A stretch of 64,000 bases of DNA. Origin: Akebia trifoliata (taxonomy: Eukaryota; Streptophyta; Magnoliopsida; Ranunculales; Lardizabalaceae). Shown here in pieces: positions 9,864 through 21,700 of the stretch. A program made the translations under genes and the position numbers. The notes under the pieces were generated by a model. The model was not told the origin of the DNA. It made no database searches and worked only from the letters and a program-made list of their open reading frames with translations. How positions within the stretch are numbered: the first letter of the stretch is position 1; each line of letters opens with the position of its first letter. Location of the stretch: positions 9,188,679 to 9,252,678 of the forward strand of contig CM030705.1 in the NCBI GenBank assembly GCA_017979445.1, read 5' to 3'.

Positions 9864-10224
9864 GGGAAATGTTCGGCACCAAACATTTTGCCCAATCATT
9901 TTTGTCCTACATGCATGGGTTAGAAGTTTTGGAATGGGCTGATTTTTGGTGAGGATGATCTCTACGTTGAGGAGATCATCATCACAAAAAATCAGCTCAT
10001 TCCAAAACTTCCAAACCCATAAAAAATGATTTACAAAAAATGGACGGTCCACGATTTTTCAACTTGTAAACATGGGGCTAGAAGTTTTGGAATGGGCTGA
10101 TTTTTGGTGAGGATGATCTCCTCACCGTAGAGATCATCTTCACCAAAAATCAGCCAATTCCAAAATTTCTAATCCATGTAGGACAAAAATGATTGGGCAA
10201 AATGTTTGGTGCTAAACGAGACCC
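9864..10224. mobile_element. Two-hairpin palindromic element, 9-bp target duplication
   Basis: The outer arms (left gggaaatgttcggcacc, and onward through caaacattttgcccaatca) pair over about 45 bp with the right end. Inside are two further long hairpins, 9917-10018 and 10073-10175, each made of the unit 'agaagttttggaatgggctg...gaggatgatctc' and its complement. The same roughly 45-bp unit therefore occurs four times in alternating orientation. Flanks are aatttattt (9855-9863) and aacttattt (10225-10233), 8 of 9 identical. The 9-bp size suggests Mutator-like mobilisation. No coding capacity. Confidence 0.8.
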
Positions 10225-10476
10225 AACTTATTTTAATTGAAAAAATCCTACTAGAGAGTTCAAATATATCCATTAAAGTATTTCTAATGGGATCTAGATC
10301 ATCTTTAGAATAGATTCCATGCACGGTTAGGATTAATGAGTAACGTATATAAAATCTAAGTTAGGGGATAGTAACGTTGTTAGTGGCCCCACTTTGGAAT
10401 TTAAAAGAGGTCCAATAGTCCTCACGGAGATAATGGAGAGGAAGAAATTGATTGAGAGGGGGGGAGGCGGTTTATC

Positions 10477-10880
10477 CGAAAGTGCATTTTTTTAATTTTC
10501 ATTTTAGGCAAACAACACGGTTAATTGTCTGTGTGAAAGTGGGATCCATTTTTTTTTTTTTTTCTGGAGAGAGGGGGGGGGGGGAGCTTTTGAAAAAATG
10601 ATATAAATACCAACTTACTAAAGTGGGCACTTTCTTATAATATTATAAAGTGTAATAACACTTTATACGAAAGTGCATTTTTTTATTTTATTTTCGACAA
10701 ACAACACGGTTAATTGTCTATGTGAAAGTGGGATCGATTTTTTTTTTTTTTTTTTTTGGGGGGGGGGGGGGGGGGGTTGGGGTATAATATTATAAAGTGG
10801 GGGGGGGGGGTTTGAAAAAATGATATAAATACCAACTCACTAAAGTCGGCACCTTCTTATAATATTATAAAGTGTAATAA
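10477..10880 (+). repeat. 191-bp tandem duplication with poly-T and poly-G runs
   Basis: 'cgaaagtgcattttttta' at 10477 recurs at 10668. Both units continue through 'caaacaacacggttaattgtct', 'gtgggatc', a poly-T, a poly-G run, then 'tttgaaaaaatgatataaataccaact' and 'cttataatattataaagtgtaata'. The second unit has a longer G run plus an inserted 'ttggggtataatattataaagtgg'. The homopolymers are likely to be mis-sized. Confidence 0.8.
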
Positions 10881-11076
10881 TTTTGTAACTCAACCTGATA
10901 AGGTAACTCAAAAACTCATCTGACATGCACCCTGCAAGAACCGTAGATTTTTCCCTCGGGATACACATCCCCATAAAATATGTGTAATTGTGTGTCTTGA
11001 GAAAAAATATTTATAATTCTTACACCTGCCACGTCAATGAGCTTTTGAGTTACCTGTCAAGTTGAGTTACAAAATC
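10880..11076. mobile_element. MITE, 'attttgtaactcaac' termini
   Basis: The left end 'ttttgtaactcaacctgataaggtaactcaaaa' pairs with the right end ending 'gttgagttacaaaat'. The centre carries the core 'ccctcgggatacacat...gtgtgtcttgagaaaa'. These termini differ from those of the other core-bearing elements. Confidence 0.7.
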
Positions 11077-11099
11077 AGCAATCTATTATAAAATGATAT

Positions 11100-12823
11100 T
11101 GTAGACACCCGAATTTGAGCGGGCCCTCGACGCGAAATACCTCCAAAAACCGAAAAATTGGAATGGGCCCCAAAGCCCAAACCTACAATAACCCAATCCA
11201 TTTTCAACTAATAAATGTCCGAGGCCACTCACGTGGCCCATGGACCCGCACACCTCACCACTCTCCTACATCCTTAAATTCAACCCAATACTATTCTACC
11301 TAAACCCAATCCATCCCAAAACCCAATCCATCATAAATCCAATTCAACCTAAATCCAATCCATCATAAACCCAATTCAACCTAAACCCAATCCATCATAA
11401 ACCCAATCCAACCTAAGCCCAACTCATAACCTAAGCCTAATTCAATACCCAAACCCAATCCAACCTATCAATCTCATCAAACCAATCATCAACTTAATAC
11501 AAAAAATGACACATGTCATCACACCCTTCCACCTCCCTCATCTAATCAACAAATTCCATCACTTCCCTCCAAAAATCAACTCAACCCATAACCCTAACCT
11601 AACCTATTCCCCATCCTCTCATCATCAACCACCAACATCATAACCCATACCCTACATACCCTAACATATTCCCCATTCTCTAACACTATCAACCACCCAC
11701 ATCACAACCCATATCTATCCATCACTTTCCCTTAAAACACTCCCACAAAATCACCTCAACCCATACCTCCCACCATTACCCCCATACCCTTCTCTCTAAT
11801 CATCCAACCACCATCACCAATCAACTAATCTCTTCATCTCTCCATTTGCCACATGTCATCATCCCTTCAATCCTCTCAAATCAAACCAATCACTACCCAT
11901 CCCCCCAAATCAAACACCTTACATCTTCAATCATCTCAACACTCCTTCTCCAAACAACTCTCTTACACCCCCATTCCTTCCATCAACCATCACTCATCTC
12001 ACCCCACCAAACACTCTACCCAAATGGATTTGGGTAAGATCCAAACCATTTGGGTTAAAACACAACCCATTTCCCTCATTACAAAACTACCCTTATTTCC
12101 ATCTTAAATTTCATACCCCTCTCCTCTCAAACCCATACCATTATCCATTATTCTCTTCATTCACCCCATTATACCCTCAAAATACCTCTCCAACCTCTAT
12201 AAAAACCCCTCCATTCTCCCCTTACCACAATTAATGAAAATTTGACAAAAAAACTCTAAAAAAATCACAACTCATCTCAACTCTCTACTTTTACTCTACT
12301 CTCAACACCCAACTCTCAACTCATCTCAACTTTCAGCCTTCTCTCAAACAAATCAAGTAAAGAAAAAGAAGTCAAGGAAAGTCAAAGGAAGTCAAGGAAG
12401 GAACAAGGTGGGTTGGACAAAAGGCACACCCCCCAACTTCCCTCTTCTACTCTCTCTTTCTCTACACATTTACACACACACCACTATGGTCTAAATCACC
12501 AAAGGGCCCCTTCTTCATAAGGGTGCCCTTAATGATTTGAACCGATATCAAAAGCCCCTCACACTTGAGGGCACACATCGATTTTCATTCTTTTCATTTT
12601 CTTTTTATTTCAAAAAAATCGAATCCGAGGTTACCACATTACGTGGATGGAGTAGGGTGCCTAACACCTTCCCTACTCCATAAATAGACCCCCCTTACCT
12701 TGAATCAAATGTTGGACCATGCACCTTATCCTACGAGAGTCATCAAAAAGGATGTCAAAATGACATATTTTTCAAAAATACAATTTCGGGTGACCATTCA
12801 CACCCATTTCCGAAAATGAATGG
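11100..12823 (+). mobile_element. Tat/Ogre-like Gypsy LTR
   Basis: It opens TGTAGACACCCGAATTTGA, the usual start of Tat/Ogre-lineage LTRs. A TATA box 'ctataaaaacccc' lies near 12197. It is followed by tggcgactcc at 12824-12833, which in this lineage is the region of the tRNA-Arg primer-binding site just after the 5' LTR. No gag or pol remains downstream, so this is a 5' LTR of a truncated element or a solo LTR with a scrap of internal sequence. From about 11265 to 12200 the + strand has almost no G. Confidence 0.6.
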
Positions 12824-12833
12824 TGGCGACTCC

Positions 12834-14300
12834 AAAACACCCCAAAGTGGAGGGATGTTTCGAAAACGTTGAAAATCCCATGTCCACAGATATAAATACC
12901 CTTATCTTCAACCTCTAGCAAAAATTCTCTCTTTCCCTTGTAAAAAATCCCTTGATTTTTTTGTTCAAATAGCATCTATAACACTTTTTAAAATTTGTTG
13001 ACTCTTTATTTTGAAGAGTGAAAAGTAATAAAACCATCTCCAAGAGACTCTTTTAAAATAAATGTTAAAATAAATTGGGGACTTCCACTCTCTAGACATA
13101 AAGAGACATCAAAACTAGTTATTTTAATGTTAACCAATGAAAATACTTTCCTTAATAAGATTTCACTTCCACCTTAGGAAAGTTAGATATGAGGTACAAT
13201 CTAATTTCAGCATTCTTCAACTAGTTATTACATTGGATAAAGGATTTTTGATAATTTTCTTTAGATAAGCAAGCATGAAAAGCACACAGAGGATCTAGAG
13301 AAATTTATAAAATAAAATAAAAAAAGTGGGGGATATAACCCCTACAAATTAAAATTATGACAAAATAATAATAATAATAATAATAATCAATATGAAGCAA
13401 GAATACTTCAATGGAGTACTGATGTGATTATGAAGGATGCATATCAGCATATGCTTACCATAAGAGAACCAATAGCTAGCTGAATATTTGGAGTCCAAAC
13501 AAGCTGATTTACTTTACAAAAGCAATGGAGGTGAATGATATTGGATTCAATGTAAAGTGTAAGAGTAAGAAAGGTCTCTTCCATATTACGTTCTCAAGGA
13601 CTCCCACTCCGATTCCTACTCATACCACATCATGGGAACATCCCATCAAAGGAATTGGATCGATTTTAGCACAAGTTTCTCGTAACTCCCTGTAGGACTC
13701 TCCACAGATGAGAGAGAATCATACTATTAAAAATTATATATATCTCAGCCCTTTTGATCATGGTTTAGATCTGAGGGGTTTTTTTTTTTTTTTATTTAAA
13801 AAAAAAAAAAAAGATAAGGTTTTTTTCACTAGATCCAAGTCTTTAAAAATGAATGGCTACTGAACTCCCAGTTTTTTAAAGGTGGGATTTCATTGTATCG
13901 TTAATGTGGTGCCATGGATAACTTGCACTACAGAGGATCCGCTTCCCCTAATGAAAGGAATAGTTTGAGGTCTAACGAGTCAAGGCAGTTTAATGTATCC
14001 AAGCAACGTACATCTGATGACATAAAAAAAAAAATCATTTCATAAACTTAAGGACGAGAGAGTGGAACAATTAAGTATCAACATGTATCATATGCTGGTT
14101 TACTTTCCAACGAGTCAACACCCTTGAGATTGATGTGTGATGATGGAGATAAGATGTGCGGAAACAATTTCAACAAGAATAAATCAAATAAAACCATTGC
14201 AATTCCCATCCAACTAAAATATAAAATCCTTCATTAAAGTTTGAGGATGACTTCCCAATAAATAAGTTATTTTACTATCAGGTTTCCACACCACCCTATT
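12834..14300. other. Intergenic, mostly unrecognised
   Basis: About 12834-12960 may be residual internal sequence of the LTR element. Near 13185 'atgaggtacaatct...cagcattcttc' matches the right arm of the 3598-3776 MITE family, without its left arm. A poly-T run meets a poly-A run at about 13778-13812. No gene is seen. Confidence 0.4.
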
Positions 14301-14307
14301 ATACCGG

Positions 14308-14899
14308 TAAGAAAAAAAGCTCATAAGCCAATCTTTGGGTTGATCTTAGATGAATAATCAACTGAAGAGGACATTCACATATCATAACTAATTTTTGCAA
14401 ATAAACCCATTACGAGAACCTAAACATTCATAGAGGTTGGTGAGCCAAAAAGTATCATACAACATTTACAATAAACCATGTCAACATTTGGGCAGCTGAT
14501 CCGAATTGGCTCATGTATTGCAGCGTTGGCTTTTGCCATTTTCATTTGTCTTTGAATATTCGTCTTTTCACTTGCAGTCAATAGAAATTCTTTAATTATC
14601 AATAATTTTAAAATTTACCGGTGATTTGTTTTTATTTGGAGAAAATAACAATCAAGTGTGGGTAATCTCTTTATAATTATGGTCTCAGAAATAACTTCCT
14701 GGGACTTGATCAATCGATAAGAAAAAAAGCTCATAAGTCAATCTTTTGTGTTGATCTTAGATGAATAATCAAGTGAAGAGGACATTCACATATCATAACT
14801 AATTTTTGCGAATAAACCCATTAAGAGAACCTAAACATTCATAGGGGTTGGTCAGTCAAAAAGTATCATACATCATTTACGATAAACCATGTCAAGATT
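14308..14899 (+). repeat. 180-bp direct repeat pair
   Basis: About 14308-14489 recurs at about 14718-14899, offset about 410 bp. Both begin 'taagaaaaaaagctcataag' and end 'aaaccatgtcaa'. Identity is high by eye. The intervening sequence has no recognisable coding content. The pair could be a local duplication or terminal repeats of an unknown element. Confidence 0.75.
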
Positions 14900-14953
14900 T
14901 ATACTAGATATGTTGGTTTTGGATTCACATAGAACTTATTTCAATTATACATG

Positions 14954-15466
14954 TTTTTTTACTATTATAATGGAGAAGGTGGTGTATAGTGGTTCGACGC
15001 ATAATTGGGAATCTCACAAATGCACCCAATATTACATTTAAACTTAATAGTATGAGCATGGTTTTAAAACTCGATTTCGCATCTCGTCTCGTTCAGGTCC
15101 GATATCGAGTCGTCTCGAATGAGTTTTCCGATACGTTTGAAATGTCTCATGCGACAAATCAAAAAAATTGAATGTAAGTCCTAAATCTCGGTCAAAAAAT
15201 GACTTTGTGAGTTGATCTCGTTCAGCTCTAAAACCGAGTTGACTCGAACGATACGTGTCGATCTCGAATGAGTTTTAAAAACATGAGTACGAGAGTTATT
15301 TTCATCAAAATCTCTAAAATTCCAATTCCACCGTCACTATAATCACTTTAGTTAGCTTTCAAAGATTACAAATGCATCTTCTTCTTTTCTTATGTTATTT
15401 TCAAAATCTCATTAGTATTTAAATTACAAAAAGACACTTATAATGCAGTGCCTGGCCACCTACTAG
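14954..15466 (+). mobile_element. Non-autonomous Helitron with nested insert
   Basis: The 5' end 'ttttactattataatggagaagg' and 3' end '...cagtgcctggccacctactag|t' match the other Helitrons of this window (60969-61398, 29961-30497, 31207-31678). All share 'ggttcgac', 'tctcacaaatgc' and 'tacatttaaacttaata'. The CTAG terminus is followed by T. A separate inverted-repeat element (15052-15290) splits it. Confidence 0.65.
15052..15290. mobile_element. Inverted-repeat insert in the Helitron
   Basis: 'catggttttaaaactcga' at the left pairs with 'cgaatgagttttaaaaacatg' at the right. The interior repeats 'gagtcgtctcgaatgagtttt' and 'gagttgactcgaacgatacg'. An 'atgag' occurs on both sides but the duplication is not certain. 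Confidence 0.5.
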
Positions 15467-16296
15467 TGTCCAATAAATTTAGAAGGTGATACTACACCGT
15501 TATGGTATGAATTCACACCATAAATGATTTTATTATAAAACAGACCATTAGTGAATAGTTTTCAATGAATCATGTCAAGATTTGTGTTTGACTTGTTAAG
15601 GTCACTCATATTTGGAGAGAATGTAAGTCAGTTTCCAAGTTCATGGCTAACATGGCACAAAGAAGAGTTTATAAAACATTGTTTTACAGTGATCGATCCT
15701 CCAAATGTTTAAAAAAAAAAAAGGAGGCTTTTTGAAGAGACTTGCAGTGAGGCTTTTTTAAGAGACTTGCAGTTTTCCCCTTACTTCAGCCATGTAAATT
15801 ATGGATTTCCCCTTGTGTACTCTATTTTTCGCTCGCTTAGCCAAATAAATTATATTTAAATAATTTTAACCTACTAAAAATATTTTTTTTTCCAAGGGAT
15901 ATGTGATCTTCAATTCCATAAATATTCCTAAATAAAAATTAAGTACTATTATTTCATTTATCAACATAAAAAAAAACAAAAAAACAAAACAAAACAAAAC
16001 AAATAATTTGTCATCGAAGTGATATGTCGCAAGAGCCACAAGAAACTAATGCAGACAGCATCTACTCGTCAAGTCCAACTCAAGATCGACTAACTGATCT
16101 TTTTATCAGAGGATTGACAATTGCTAGGTTTCAAAAGTGAATTCAAGGGTGGTATCTCTCTCTAATTAATGACTTGTTTGGTTGTGAAACCCTGAAAATT
16201 TGTTAAAAAAATTTATTATTTTAGACTGCGCCATAAAAAAACCTAAAGTTTCAAGACCCAAGTTATTATTTTAGACCCGCTAATGAAAGTCTTTTA
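15467..16296. other. Intergenic with a small duplication
   Basis: At about 15722-15775 'gaggctttttgaagagacttgcagt' is repeated in slightly altered form. Near 15975-16000 there is an (AAAAC)n run. Nothing else is recognised. Confidence 0.45.
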
Positions 16297-16305
16297 ATTA
16301 TTTAT

Positions 16306-16532
16306 TGGTTGGGATCCTTGGACTCCTAAGAATGATTCATGAAAATAACACATGATCACAATCTTTTAAACACAAAATCCAATGGTTGAGATTTATGAGC
16401 ATCTTGATAACACAAATCTCAGAGATACTTATGCCAAGGATAAATCTCAACCATTGGATTTTACATTTAAAGGGTTGAGATCATGTGTTTTTTTTCCATG
16501 AATCATTCTTAGGAGTCCAAGGATCCTGACCC
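16306..16532. mobile_element. Mutator-like MITE, exact 9-bp target duplication
   Basis: Almost the entire 227 bp is one hairpin: 'gggatccttggactcctaag...tcaaccattgg' pairs with its complement at the right. The identical 9-mer attatttat flanks it at 16297-16305 and 16533-16541. Two relatives at 55350-55568 and 55637-55852 lie in the (TA)n-rich nest. Confidence 0.85.
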
Positions 16533-16541
16533 ATTATTTAT

Positions 16542-18400
16542 ATGATTTTTGTGAGGACTTTTGAACCACAATAATTAGTTGAGTGGTCCACTTTCTTGAA
16601 CTCTCAAGGCATTTAATTGGTGAGGAGTAGATTAAGAAATGAGAGAGGACATGAGTGTAAATTTTTTTTATTCAAATTTAATTTAAGGTAAGAGAGGTGT
16701 CCACCTTGATTAAATTGATAGGCTCGTTTGATAAGAGAATGTACCTCCTACTTAAACGTCATATAATAGTCTTTTCAAAACTTGAAACAACTTTTCATTC
16801 TTTGAAATTATTGAAGGAATGACTCTTAAAATGGTTAGTTTTCAAATTGAATTTCCATTCCTTCCATCTTAAGCTTATGCTATTTAGTAACTTCTAAAGA
16901 TAAGAAATTTGGAATAGGAATAGAATCAGTCTCTTGAAAAAGTTTTTTTCTAAATAGTCAAGGGTAGGTGATCTAGAGAGGAAGGTGGTCTAGGGTTGAG
17001 TTGAGAGACATGAGAGAGTGACACATGACACCACCGTATCTAATATCATCAAGAGAGAGCTCCATAAGGAAAGGATGGTTAGGCATTCCCATAAAAATAA
17101 AAATAAAAAAATCCTTCTTCAAATCGATTTTTTTTCATCACTTTCTCTTCTTGGTACTTGATGCTAACATTGAAGACTTCAGTGATTTTTTGCTCACAGC
17201 CCAAATATTTAGAACGAAAATTCTATTTTATTTCGTTTTAAATGCTTGAGGTGTCAAATTTTAATGAGATATTTCCTTTCTTCTAATATTCCTAATTTAA
17301 ATTAACAAAATTATGAACCGCGGCATCCAAGAGTACAACATAATGTTTTATGATTTTCCGATTAATGTGCGTTCCTGAAATTTCTGAATAGTTTGTCGAC
17401 GAAAAAGATAAAAAAGATCTATAACAACATAAAATTCTGTCAAAATTAAAAAACTAAAGACAGTAACGGTGATTGAACCCAGATTACTCAAGAAATACTT
17501 AATGTTGCATACATTTTTCTTCACTAAACACCCTTTTTATATGTTTAATATTAATTAGTTAGGTAAAGACAATCACCTTTTCTATTCAAATCACTTCCGG
17601 TTCTGGATCATCAGGTTTGGTCACGGATCATGGACTGAGTCACGGATCTTAGAAATTCGAGCATGACATTGCAGTCACAGAGAATGGGAGGTAAAAGTTA
17701 ATAATTCACAAAAGTTACTAGGTCCATGTGTTTTCAAGAAGTGCAACATTAAAAAGTTGAAAGTCTCCAATTCTTTGTAACTCTCATTTTTCAAGGAGTC
17801 CCAAAACTCCTTATCCCCTCCTCCCCTAGATATACTGATACGAACCCGAATCCAACCACTGCCAAACATCTTTTATTCCACAAACAACAAATAGAGGAGA
17901 AGAAAAAAAAAATCATACTTGGCCTATTGATGCATACCACTTGATTTTGGTCGATCACAAAACCTATTGAAGGATCTACACCATCCAATCTAAATATACA
18001 AAGAACTAGAGTTGGGAGTTCTATATAACTTCAGGATAATCAATTCTTATTGATATAATCAACTCTAAATTTTCAGAAGTTGAAACTTGAGAGCGTTGAA
18101 CCTGTACAATTCCTCAAATCAAATAGGCTCTAAAGTTCCATTATCAATTACAAAATCAAGTTTTTGCTACATGAAACTCTAGTACACTTATGAATGTTTC
18201 ACCCACTCTTTTGTGAACCAATGTCTAATTTTGGCAAACTGTTACCATTGGCACCAGTCTCCTCATAATGGGAAGGTGGGCCCAAGAAACAGCCACAATG
18301 TATCTAAACCCTGGATCTTGATTTCTCCACTATCCTCTAAATTCATCCAGAGTGCCGATGTGCCATCCACTATCTAGCACTCTATGGGATCGTCTAGAGG
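16542..18400. other. Intergenic between Helitron/MITE block and KNOX 3' end
   Basis: No coding region or bounded repeat is recognised. Short runs such as 'ccataaaaataaaaataaaaaaat' near 17088-17110 are low complexity. Confidence 0.4.
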
Positions 18401-18403
18401 TAA

Positions 18404-18790
18404 TTACTTCTCCAAAAACTGATGGAGATGAGAAACCTCAGGTTGTAGGGCAGACCATAACACTATACTACTAAAGAGAGAACAGTGTATGAAACTATAC
18501 TTTCTCCATGTTGCAATTAGAGATTCCAATACTACATACAATTGAGGATGAATACATGCCCATACTAATATGACCCAGACCCCGCGAAAGAAAGAGGGCT
18601 CGAGACATGAATACAATAAAACCATTAAGGAATAATATGCCCAGATATTAATTGCAATAACAATCATATATAGGAGTAGGAGTTTTATCATTCATGAAAC
18701 AAGCCAGACAGAAAAACTCAATATTATCTATAGCACAAACATGAGAAGCAATAAGATAATCCTGCTTACCCGCACCCAGTCAGCTGGTGT
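18404..18790 (-). other. Probable 3' UTR of the KNOX gene
   Basis: The stretch lies directly after the TGA at 18791-18793. It can be read as a 95-codon ORF on the same strand, but that has no recognisable protein character. T-rich segments ('ggttttattgtattcatg' on the minus strand) could guide polyadenylation. A donor-like 'cgggtaagc' about 20 nt after the stop could mark a 3' UTR intron. The UTR end is not determined. Confidence 0.45.
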
Positions 18791-21700
18791 TCATGGACCG
18801 AGCCGGTAATTGCCATCACCCATGAAGTGACCATCCATATAGAGAGCTGCATTCTGGTGATGAAGCCCATCCATCACCACAAATTGCATGTCTTCCGAAG
18901 GCTTCCAATGTCGTTTCCTTTGGTTTATGAACCAATTATTTATTTGTTTCTGATCTAAACCAGTTGATGTTGCCAAAGCCACTTTTTCTGTCTCCTGTTT
19001 TATTGATCATGCAGGGAATAATGATAATATTCAGGAGAAAAGAAATATCATTTGCATGCTCAAGTAGTTTTATCATGAATAATCCCACAAGTGAAAGTTT
19101 GCCAACTTGTTAAGTTGGTTAAAGTCTGTCAGTGTTGATACCATGACTTGGGTTCAAAACCCGCCTCACACCTACAAGTTACTAATCACTAACTTGCTTT
19201 ACTAATAAAGGTAAAAAAAAACAAAGAATAGGATTTACTTACCGACGGATATGGCCATTTGTAGTGCAATTCCCACCAATTGAGAAGCTTCTGCCTGGCA
19301 TCCTTGGGCAACTTCCCTTTCTTCTTTTTCTTGGAAAGCTCTTGCTTAAGGCTGCTTAAGTAACCACTGTACTTTTTCAATAGGTGGTTCTTAAGATCTC
19401 TGTCTTCAGAACGCGGATCGATTTCAGGTAATTCCATTTCTCCCCCACTGTTTTCTTGATCATCTTCTGAGGAACCGAACCCCTCACTCTTTCCCTCTAC
19501 ACGGTCGATTTAATATCATTAAAAAGATAATATAAAAAAAACAGATAAAACTGTTGCAGTAGCCAAGCAATGTTGTCCTAAACTTTAAAGAATGTAGTAA
19601 GAAAGCTTTAAATTCAAAACCCCCATTCCTGACATGAATATTGCTGTTTTCTTGGATTTGTCTGTTTCCAGTCTGTTAGTAATACATCACACAAATTAAT
19701 TAACAGATGACGTATCATATTTGACAAGAGTGCAAACATATATGGAAAAAGATCATAGGAAAACTTTTATCATCAATGATCAAACTTCTTTAGGAATAAT
19801 GTATATTGAGGTTTGATCAACAAGATGAGATTGACCGTCTAATGGGAGGAGATCACGTAGACGATATGACATGCATATATGTATAGACATTCTTAATTAT
19901 GACTTAGTTACAAGGGAGACCAAGCCACACAAGATGGAAGTGAAAAGTTTTCAGATGATGAAAAGCTCCTAAATCAATGAGGGGGGCTCGTACTAGTCAG
20001 CAATAATAGTTTAAGAATCTGAAGTACAGATTTAGTAAAAAAACCAAATGTCATCTGTGTTGCACAATGTGAAAAAAGCCCAAATTTGACGTCTTGGGCC
20101 GTCAAATTTCATAAAATTCAACAGACCAAGAGGTCGAATTGGCGTCGAATTTTTCATTGTCAAAATTATTTTTTTCGACGGACCAAAATTGTCAAATTAA
20201 TGAAGGATGAGAGAAATTCAATAACTCTAAGCCGACAAATCTGGGAACATCAAGAATTTCGACAGTCTTAAACCGTAAAAATTCAGTTTCTAAAATCCGT
20301 GGGCCTTGGCCATCAATTTTTTATGTCGAATTTTCCAGTTTTCACGTAGTGTTGTAACCGTGACAAAGCAAGCCCCGAGAATCTTTAAGTCAGATACTGA
20401 CTGTTATGAACTGAGACCCGGTTCACCAGCATTCCAAACACTCAAAACACTAACTCACTACATCTTGATCGATCTCCTGGTGAAGCCCACTCCAAATGCT
20501 GGAGACAACTGCCAATTGCGTGAACTACTCCTACCAGATTCAAGTCCAATTAATAGGAGTAACCAGAACCAAAACCCATATGGAAGGCTCATTAGAACAT
20601 ATTTGTGAATTTAATTTTCTTAAGCCTCTCAGTCCCTCTCCCTTTATTTATGGTAGAACCTCAACCCAAAAACCCAAAACCCAGTAGGAGTGGGTTTCTC
20701 CATGACATATGGGTAAGCGATGTTGATTGGTCACCCAACAACCAATCCAGTTCCCTATTTTTAGCCTATGCATCCTGTGTGATGGAGATCCCAATCGATA
20801 ACCATGGCCCTTTGAAGGATGAACCCTAACATCTTGAGTTGCAAAAGTCTGCTGGATTCCACATGTCCCAACCTAGTTGCTTTAAATTATTATATTATTA
20901 CTACTTAATTTAACAAAATAATCCTTACGTAATGAAAGCAAATTATAAGACACAAAGTGAGTTAATTATAAGACAAATGTCCCAACCTAGTTGCATACAT
21001 GTACCCAAAAGAGTATTACATCTGGAATCCATTGACTTGTCAAGTCTAAGTGTACTCAAAAATATGATAATCAAGCATTCATATTCTAAAAAGTGTGCAA
21101 AAGAGTAAATGCTCAACTGGTGATGACTAGAAGATGACAGAAAAAAATAAAAAAAAGCAACACTTCATCAATGATGAACCTTGTGTTTTCAAGAAAAACT
21201 AAAGTTTATGGAGTGATTGAAAATGACTATGAGAAGGAAAGCATAGAGACGTAATATAAGGTCCCTTTAGTTGCTTCTCTAATCAAGCATTCATATTCTA
21301 AAAAGCATGCAAAGAGAACCAAATGATTAATTGGTAGCAAAAGATCAAATTTCCTTGTATTCTCGTTAGTTTTTTTGATAGAAAGGGTGGGGTCCCTACA
21401 ACCCCAGCTTACGGATAAAAAATAAAAAAACCTCTTCATCAATGATGGCTTGCATTGAGACGTTATTGAATTTCTCGAGTAAATACATTGTAATTTCACA
21501 TTTCAGTTAGACTTGAATATATAAAATTTTGTTCGCTGAACCCAATCAAAAAATTCAGCGAACCTTAACGTTTGGGTTCGCAAATATGGCAGTACAAGGT
21601 TTGTTATATCCATGAACCCAAAACAAACTGTACACCAATTGGTTTGACTCATATTTATTTGCGGTTTTGCATGGTAGGAATGGATTTGGTAACTTAGAGT

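Noticed and set aside
9864..10224. Possible miRNA precursor
   Set aside because: The arms are too long and the structure repeats across many genomic copies; a transposon is the better reading, though siRNA production is possible.
11265..11460. Telomere-like 'cctaaaccc' motifs
   Set aside because: The spacing is irregular and the unit is 'cctaaacccaatcca', not CCCTAAA. It is part of the LTR's G-poor composition.
18404..18691. 95-codon minus-strand ORF with hydrophobic stretches
   Set aside because: It lies directly after the KNOX stop and has no recognisable family; best read as 3' UTR.
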